Assembly (NCBI GenBank): GCA_947178195.1
Contig: CAMWXM010000110.1
Location: 1-8,903 of the forward strand
Direction of reading: 5' to 3'
DNA length: 8,903 nucleotides
From: an uncultured Ruminococcus sp.
Lineage (GTDB): Bacteria > Bacillota > Clostridia > Oscillospirales > Ruminococcaceae
Positions 5,710-8,903 of the stretch are shown one piece after another. The translations under genes and the position numbers were made by a program. Numbering within the stretch: the stretch's first letter is position 1; the number at the start of each line of letters is the position of its first letter. Under the pieces are notes generated by a model, which did no database searches, was not told where the DNA came from, and saw only the letters and a list, made by a program, of their open reading frames with translations.

Positions 5710-6573
5710 ATGTTAGTATCAGCAAAAGAAATGTTAAATAAGGCAAGAGAAGGAAAATATGCAGTAGGTCAGTTCAACATCAATAACCTTGAATGGACAA
5801 AGGCTATTCTCCTTACAGCTCAGGAAAACAATTCTCCTGTAATTCTCGGCGTATCTGAAGGCGCAGGCAAATATATGTGCGGCTATAAAACAGTAGTCGG
5901 TATGGTAAAGGGTATGCTCGAAGAGCTTAATATCACAGTTCCTGTTGCTCTTCATCTTGACCACGGCTCTTTTGAAGGCGCAAAGGCTTGTATTGATGCA
6001 GGATTTTCATCTGTAATGTTCGACGGTTCACATTATCCTATCGAAGAAAACATTGCAAAGACAAAGGAACTCGTTGCAACCTGCAACAAGCTTGGTCTTT
6101 CCATTGAAGCCGAGGTTGGCTCTATCGGTGGCGAAGAGGACGGCGTTGTAGGCGCAGGCGAATGCGCAGATCCTGACGAATGCAAGGCTATCGCTGATTT
6201 AGGCGTAACAATGCTTGCAGCAGGAATCGGTAATATTCACGGTAAATATCCTGAAAACTGGGCAGGACTTTCATTTGAAACTCTTGAAGCAGTTAAAAAC
6301 AAGGTTGGCGATATGCCTCTGGTGCTTCACGGCGGTACAGGTATCCCCGAAGACATGATAAAAAAAGCTATTTCTCTGGGCGTTGCAAAAATAAACGTTA
6401 ATACTGAATGCCAGCTTTCATTCCAGGCTGCTACAAGAGAATATATCGAAGCAGGCAAGGATCAGCAGGGCAAGGGATTTGACCCGAGAAAGCTTCTTGC
6501 TCCAGGCTTTGAAGCTATAAAAGCTACCGTAAAAGAAAAAATGGAACTTTTCGGTTCTATCGGCAAGGCTTGA
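5710..6573 (+). CDS. fba: Class II (zinc-dependent) fructose-bisphosphate aldolase
   Basis: Cytosolic glycolytic enzyme that cleaves fructose-1,6-bisphosphate to glyceraldehyde-3-phosphate and dihydroxyacetone phosphate, and the reverse. With 287 aa it matches the FbaA-type class II family. Visible motifs are HLDHGSF (82-88; Asp84 the likely catalytic acid and His85 a zinc ligand), IEAEVGSIGGEED (132-144), GNIHGKYP (174-181; His177 zinc ligand), LHGGTGIP (206-213; His207 zinc ligand and the phosphate loop) and INVNTE (228-233). A longer reading from TTG at 5659 is open, but it starts inside the -10 element and lacks a ribosome binding site. ATG at 5710 has AGGAGG at 5697-5702. A close relative acting on tagatose-bisphosphate cannot be excluded. 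With its own promoter and terminator it is probably transcribed alone. Confidence 0.95.
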   Translation: MLVSAKEMLNKAREGKYAVGQFNINNLEWTKAILLTAQENNSPVILGVSEGAGKYMCGYKTVVGMVKGMLEELNITVPVALHLDHGSFEGAKACIDAGFSSVMFDGSHYPIEENIAKTKELVATCNKLGLSIEAEVGSIGGEEDGVVGAGECADPDECKAIADLGVTMLAAGIGNIHGKYPENWAGLSFETLEAVKNKVGDMPLVLHGGTGIPEDMIKKAISLGVAKINVNTECQLSFQAATREYIEAGKDQQGKGFDPRKLLAPGFEAIKATVKEKMELFGSIGKA

Positions 6574-6595
6574 TCTGTTAAACAACAATAACAAC

Positions 6596-6630
6596 AATAC
6601 AGCGTCACTTATTAAATGACGCTGTATTTT
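6596..6630 (+). terminator. Terminator of the aldolase gene
   Basis: AATACAGCGTCA (6596-6607) pairs perfectly with TGACGCTGTATT (6617-6628), 12 bp around a 9-base loop, and TTAT follows. It lies 22 bases after the aldolase stop. Confidence 0.85.
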
Positions 6631-6642
6631 ATGGTGAAATAT

Positions 6643-7041
6643 ATGAAAAACAAAAAAATTATTGTAGCAATAATTATTTCCGTTATATGTGCCGCATTTC
6701 TTATTACTATTTCGGTTATGAATATTTTTTCTACCAATATATTATCAGAAAGCGATGCGCCTTGGGCTTCAGAAAATATAGATATATACATAGAGGACTG
6801 TAGCAGAACTATTAAATTTAAAGACGAAACAATAAATATTTTCTGTGAAACACATTATAATTCTATTGATTTTATCGATACTGACAAAGAAAAAAATTCC
6901 TCTACAGAAGAAGCTTTAATTTTTTCGGGAGAATGCTCCAGAAATATAAGCGGAGATAAATTATCAGTAAAGGTCACAGAATCAAATATCGATGAAGTCA
7001 AGGTCGGAGATAAAATTATATTATATAAGCTTAAAGATTGA
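6643..7041 (+). CDS. Membrane-anchored protein of unknown function
   Basis: I do not recognise this 132-aa protein. It has a basic N-terminus (MKNKK), one hydrophobic segment (about 6-28) that could be an anchor or an uncleaved signal, and an acidic outer domain with W41, three cysteines (53, 68, 98) and likely beta-strands (NIDIYIE, LSVKVTES, GDKIILYKL). The frame is open from an ATG at 6616, but that codon begins inside the aldolase terminator. ATG at 6643 with GGTG six bases upstream is the more credible start, though the site is weak. No separate promoter was found, so expression may rely on read-through past the terminator. The AT-rich codon use differs from the aldolase before it, which may mark low expression or acquired DNA. 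Confidence 0.7.
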   Translation: MKNKKIIVAIIISVICAAFLITISVMNIFSTNILSESDAPWASENIDIYIEDCSRTIKFKDETINIFCETHYNSIDFIDTDKEKNSSTEEALIFSGECSRNISGDKLSVKVTESNIDEVKVGDKIILYKLKD

Positions 7042-7090
7042 TAAACTAATTCAAGGACTACTTTAACAATAGCACGTCAGTTTATTTTTT
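7041..7090 (+). terminator. Possible weak terminator after the unknown membrane protein
   Basis: ATAAACT (7041-7047) can pair with AGTTTAT (7079-7085), directly followed by a run of T. The stem is only 7 bp and AT-rich, and the loop is 31 bases, so it is doubtful. Confidence 0.25.
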
Positions 7091-7108
7091 AATAATTTTC
7101 AAAATCCC

Positions 7109-7137
7109 CTGACTCTTCCAATAAATCATGCTATAAT
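7109..7137 (+). promoter_or_regulatory. Extended -10 promoter in the gene-free stretch
   Basis: CTGACT (7109-7114), a 17-base spacer and TATAAT (7132-7137), with TG one base before the -10. Transcription would start near 7144. No gene starts downstream on this strand, only a hairpin terminator about 50 bases on. Confidence 0.65.
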
Positions 7138-7143
7138 ACAAAC

Positions 7144-7226
7144 ATCGACAAAAGTCAAAATAAAATTAAAGAAGATTTTTTCTACACATTAAAGCTCGGA
7201 TACACTTCCGGGCTTTTAACGTTTTT
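7144..7226 (+). ncRNA. Candidate small RNA of about 80 nt
   Basis: The segment is bounded by a consensus promoter (7109-7137) and a hairpin with a T-rich tail (7191-7226), and contains no credible ORF or ribosome binding site. The 5' part is A-rich and looks unstructured. I recognise no known RNA family. It could instead be a terminated leader left from a lost or decayed gene, because a transposase fragment lies just beyond. Confidence 0.4.
7191..7226 (+). terminator. Hairpin terminator of the candidate small RNA
   Basis: AAAGCTCGG (7191-7199) pairs with CCGGGCTTT (7208-7216), 9 bp with one G-U pair and an 8-base loop. TAACG and then five T follow. The minus strand has no T-run after it, so it acts on the plus strand. 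Confidence 0.6.
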
Positions 7227-7246
7227 ATAGATGTGATAGATAGTAG

Positions 7247-7463
7247 GAAAAAGTAATACCAAAGAATGATGTACAAATATATATTAGTCCTGTATTGGAT
7301 TTATTTGATCGCTATCCAGTTGACTTTGTAATATCAGAACGGAATGCCAAACTTCAAAACCTGTTTTTTTCCCTATCAAACACTACAACAAATATATAAA
7401 GTTTTTGGTTTAAGATTGAGCAAAAAAACAATCGGTATTACAACAAAGCCTTCAGTCAAAAAC
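7247..7463 (+). pseudogene. Decayed fragment resembling an IS3-family transposase
   Basis: One frame (7247-7396) reads ...QIYISPVLDLFDRYPV..., then FVISERN, before a stop. This resembles the integrase-core strand of IS3/IS150-type OrfB transposases (Y-L-S-P-I-L-D-L-F/Y pattern). A second frame (from about 7380) reads IYKVFGLRLSKK followed by an IGITTKPS segment, similar to the downstream QYTSKVF...KL...GMTQSMS region of the same proteins. The two parts are in different frames and closer together than in an intact protein, so there has been a deletion or frameshift. Both ends of the gene are missing and no terminal inverted repeats were seen. The assignment is from memory of family motifs. Confidence 0.5.
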
Positions 7464-7466
7464 AGA

Positions 7467-7492
7467 AAGGGCGGTCATTGATCGCCGCCCTT
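7467..7492 (-). terminator. Terminator of the leucine-rich-repeat gene
   Basis: AAGGGCGG (7467-7474) pairs perfectly with CCGCCCTT (7485-7492) around a 10-base loop. On the minus strand it is followed by TCTGTTTTTG. It lies 22 bases after the stop of the leucine-rich-repeat gene. Confidence 0.75.
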
Positions 7493-7514
7493 ATTATACA
7501 AAAAAATCAAATAG

Positions 7515-8492
7515 TTATTCTTTCTCACTGTTTGCCTTATCGTAAAGCTCCTTCGGACTCGATAAAAAGTCCCAATTTATCGAATCGGTTATTTCGATCC
7601 TTGTACCGTCCGCATATCTTTTATATATATGTATACCCTCTTTGGAAAATTCCTCATCGGTCGAAAAATAATACTGCTTAAAATTTTCATCATATTCACA
7701 TTCTAACTGCGTTTTATCATCTTCTATAAGAGCCACAAATGTATTTCCGTTTTCCTTGGCAAAGGATTCCGCATATGTTCCCGTATATCCGTAAATCGTA
7801 ATGCCCTCGCCGCTGCTTATTGCGTTTTCACCTACCGATTTTACTCCGCTTTTCATAATGATCTTAGTAAGGTTACTGCACTTTTCAAAAGTGTTATCAC
7901 CGATATACTCTACGTTGTCTGGAATAGTCACGCTTGCTATTTCCGTATTATTGGCAAATGCGGAATTTGCGATAACCGATATATTATCAGGAATAACAAC
8001 ATCTCTCTCATGACCAGTATACAAATATAATATGTAATCGTCGATCTTTACAAATTCAGGGTCGGAATTTTTTAAAAGCTCAGCTTCAAATGCTGTGTTT
8101 GAAAAAGCTATTTCTCCGACTTTAGTAATGGTTTTCGGAAGATTCACCTTTGAAAGAGTAAGACAATTTGCAAAAGCAAGAGGTTCTATCTCTGTTACCG
8201 TATCAGGTATGGTTATTTCTGTTATTGACGTTCCTGTAAAACCGCTTTTGCATATGCTTTTAACAGTTCTTTCGCCGAGAGTTTTTGGTATTTCAACAGC
8301 TCCGCTCAGTCCTGCTTCTTCGTGCTCGTTTGCAGCCACAGAGCATGTGCCGTCATCATTTTCTATATACTTATATCTGGGGTCTTCCTGAGAAATAGCG
8401 AAATTATCGTCTGCATACATATGCATCATAGGGAGACTTGCAGTAATTGCCGCCGTAATGACCGCCGTTATTATTTTTTTAATCTTGTTCAT
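7515..8492 (-). CDS. Secreted BspA-like leucine-rich-repeat protein
   Basis: This 325-aa exported protein has a signal peptide (KIKK, then a hydrophobic core) probably cut after the MYA at 25-27. It carries BspA/LRR_5-type repeats. Clear units are ITEITIPDTVTEIEPLAFANC (from 90), LSKVNLPKTITKVGEIAFSN (from 113), DVVIPDNISVIANSAFANN (from 164) and IASVTIPDNVEYIGDNTFEKC (from 185). The cap GYTGTYAESFAKENGN (235-250) is typical. The tail (about 262-305), with KEGIHIYKRYADGTRIEIT, looks like part of a bacterial Ig-like (Big_3-type) domain. Such repeats usually mediate surface adhesion or binding, but the target is unknown. The frame is open upstream to 8519, but ATG at 8492 has AAGGAGG six bases away. 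The start overlaps the GtrA gene by 14 bases. There is no LPXTG or S-layer anchor. Confidence 0.85.
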   Translation of the reverse strand: MNKIKKIITAVITAAITASLPMMHMYADDNFAISQEDPRYKYIENDDGTCSVAANEHEEAGLSGAVEIPKTLGERTVKSICKSGFTGTSITEITIPDTVTEIEPLAFANCLTLSKVNLPKTITKVGEIAFSNTAFEAELLKNSDPEFVKIDDYILYLYTGHERDVVIPDNISVIANSAFANNTEIASVTIPDNVEYIGDNTFEKCSNLTKIIMKSGVKSVGENAISSGEGITIYGYTGTYAESFAKENGNTFVALIEDDKTQLECEYDENFKQYYFSTDEEFSKEGIHIYKRYADGTRIEITDSINWDFLSSPKELYDKANSEKE

Positions 8493-8903
8493 TTTTTTCC
8501 TCCTTGTTTTTAAACACAAATATTTTGCTCAGAATATAATTTGCAATAAATATGATTACCTGACATGCCAGAGTAACAGGAACTTCGCCGAATCCCAGCC
8601 AGTCCTTAAAGCAATAAATAATCGCCATTTCCAGCGCCCATGTAGTTGCTCTTGAACCGTAAAAGGAAAGCATAACCTTAAAATATTCCTGATTTGTATT
8701 AGTCTCATTTTTAAAGACGTATTTTTTATTGGTAAAAAACGCAAATGTAACTGCGCATATCCACGAAAATGTTACCGAAACGCCGCTTTCCCATCCCGGC
8801 TCTCCGGGAATAACATAAAACGCCGCAAGCTTGGTAACTATTGAAATAAGCGTTGTAAGTCCGCCGAAAAAAGTATACATTATTGCCTCTTCATATTTAT
8901 AAT
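8479..8903 (-). CDS. GtrA-family membrane protein (5' end outside the window)
   Basis: Small membrane protein with four likely membrane segments. Counted from the Met at 8880 they are at about 2-22, 34-51, 70-92 and 103-119. The paired motifs FFTNKKYVFK (48-57) and NYILSKIFVF (114-123) are typical of GtrA proteins, which are linked to moving lipid-linked sugars such as undecaprenyl-phosphate-glucose across the membrane. The frame stays open to the right edge, and the extra residues (YKYEEAI) look like the usual family N-terminus, so the true start is probably outside. ATG at 8880 with GAGG upstream is an alternative. The stop overlaps the start of the leucine-rich-repeat gene by 14 bases, so the two are likely one operon. 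Confidence 0.8.
   Translation of the reverse strand, partial: YKYEEAIMYTFFGGLTTLISIVTKLAAFYVIPGEPGWESGVSVTFSWICAVTFAFFTNKKYVFKNETNTNQEYFKVMLSFYGSRATTWALEMAIIYCFKDWLGFGEVPVTLACQVIIFIANYILSKIFVFKNKEEKNEQD

Noticed and set aside
6616..6642. Upstream ATG start for the unknown membrane protein
   Set aside because: The codon lies in the loop and stem of the aldolase terminator and has no ribosome binding site.
8493..8519. Longer start for the leucine-rich-repeat protein
   Set aside because: It would put the ribosome binding site inside the gene and add residues before a normal signal peptide. ATG at 8492 with AAGGAGG fits better.
7478..8655. Several plus-strand open frames over the leucine-rich-repeat and GtrA genes
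   Set aside because: They are antisense to well-supported genes with signal peptide and family motifs, and have no ribosome binding sites.
1..8903. CRISPR array, tRNA, rRNA or known riboswitch
   Set aside because: No regularly spaced repeats, cloverleaf-like sequences or recognisable riboswitch cores were seen on either strand.

Overview
The window looks like chromosomal DNA from a low-GC, spore-forming Firmicute, most likely a gut Clostridia of the Ruminococcus/Oscillospiraceae type. This is inferred from the complete GerA-type germinant receptor operon, the consensus sigma-A promoters, the strong AGGAGG ribosome binding sites, the AT-rich intergenic DNA, and the BspA-like leucine-rich-repeat and GtrA proteins common in gut Clostridia. 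Species cannot be assigned from the sequence alone.

Layout. Positions 1-481 are AT-rich and gene-free, with two overlapping divergent sigma-A-like promoters and a perfect inverted repeat just before the first gene. 482-3888 (+) is a three-gene spore germination receptor operon (gerKA-gerKB-gerKC-like) whose genes overlap each other, ending in a perfect 11-bp bidirectional terminator. 3932-5234 (-) is a two-gene operon: a short DtxR/MntR-type metal-dependent repressor followed by a two-pass membrane protein with an extracellular Cache-like domain but no cytoplasmic output domain. 5378-5527 (-) is a 49-aa gene with a Nif11-leader-like sequence, its own near-perfect promoter and a terminator whose base overlaps the repressor promoter.

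5710-6573 (+) is class II fructose-bisphosphate aldolase with its own promoter and terminator, followed by an unrecognised 132-aa membrane-anchored protein (6643-7041). 7042-7514 has no intact gene. It holds a consensus promoter, a hairpin terminator about 50 bases downstream of the predicted start (a candidate small RNA), and a frameshifted fragment resembling an IS3-family transposase. 7515-8903 (-) encodes a secreted leucine-rich-repeat protein overlapped by an upstream GtrA-family membrane protein that runs off the right edge.

How they work together. The germination genes form one receptor: A and B in the spore inner membrane, C a lipoprotein. The repressor and Cache-like protein are probably co-transcribed, which suggests a link between metal-responsive regulation and an envelope sensor-like protein. 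The aldolase is a housekeeping glycolytic gene. The points most worth following up are the output-less Cache protein paired with the repressor, the 49-aa gene, and the candidate small RNA.
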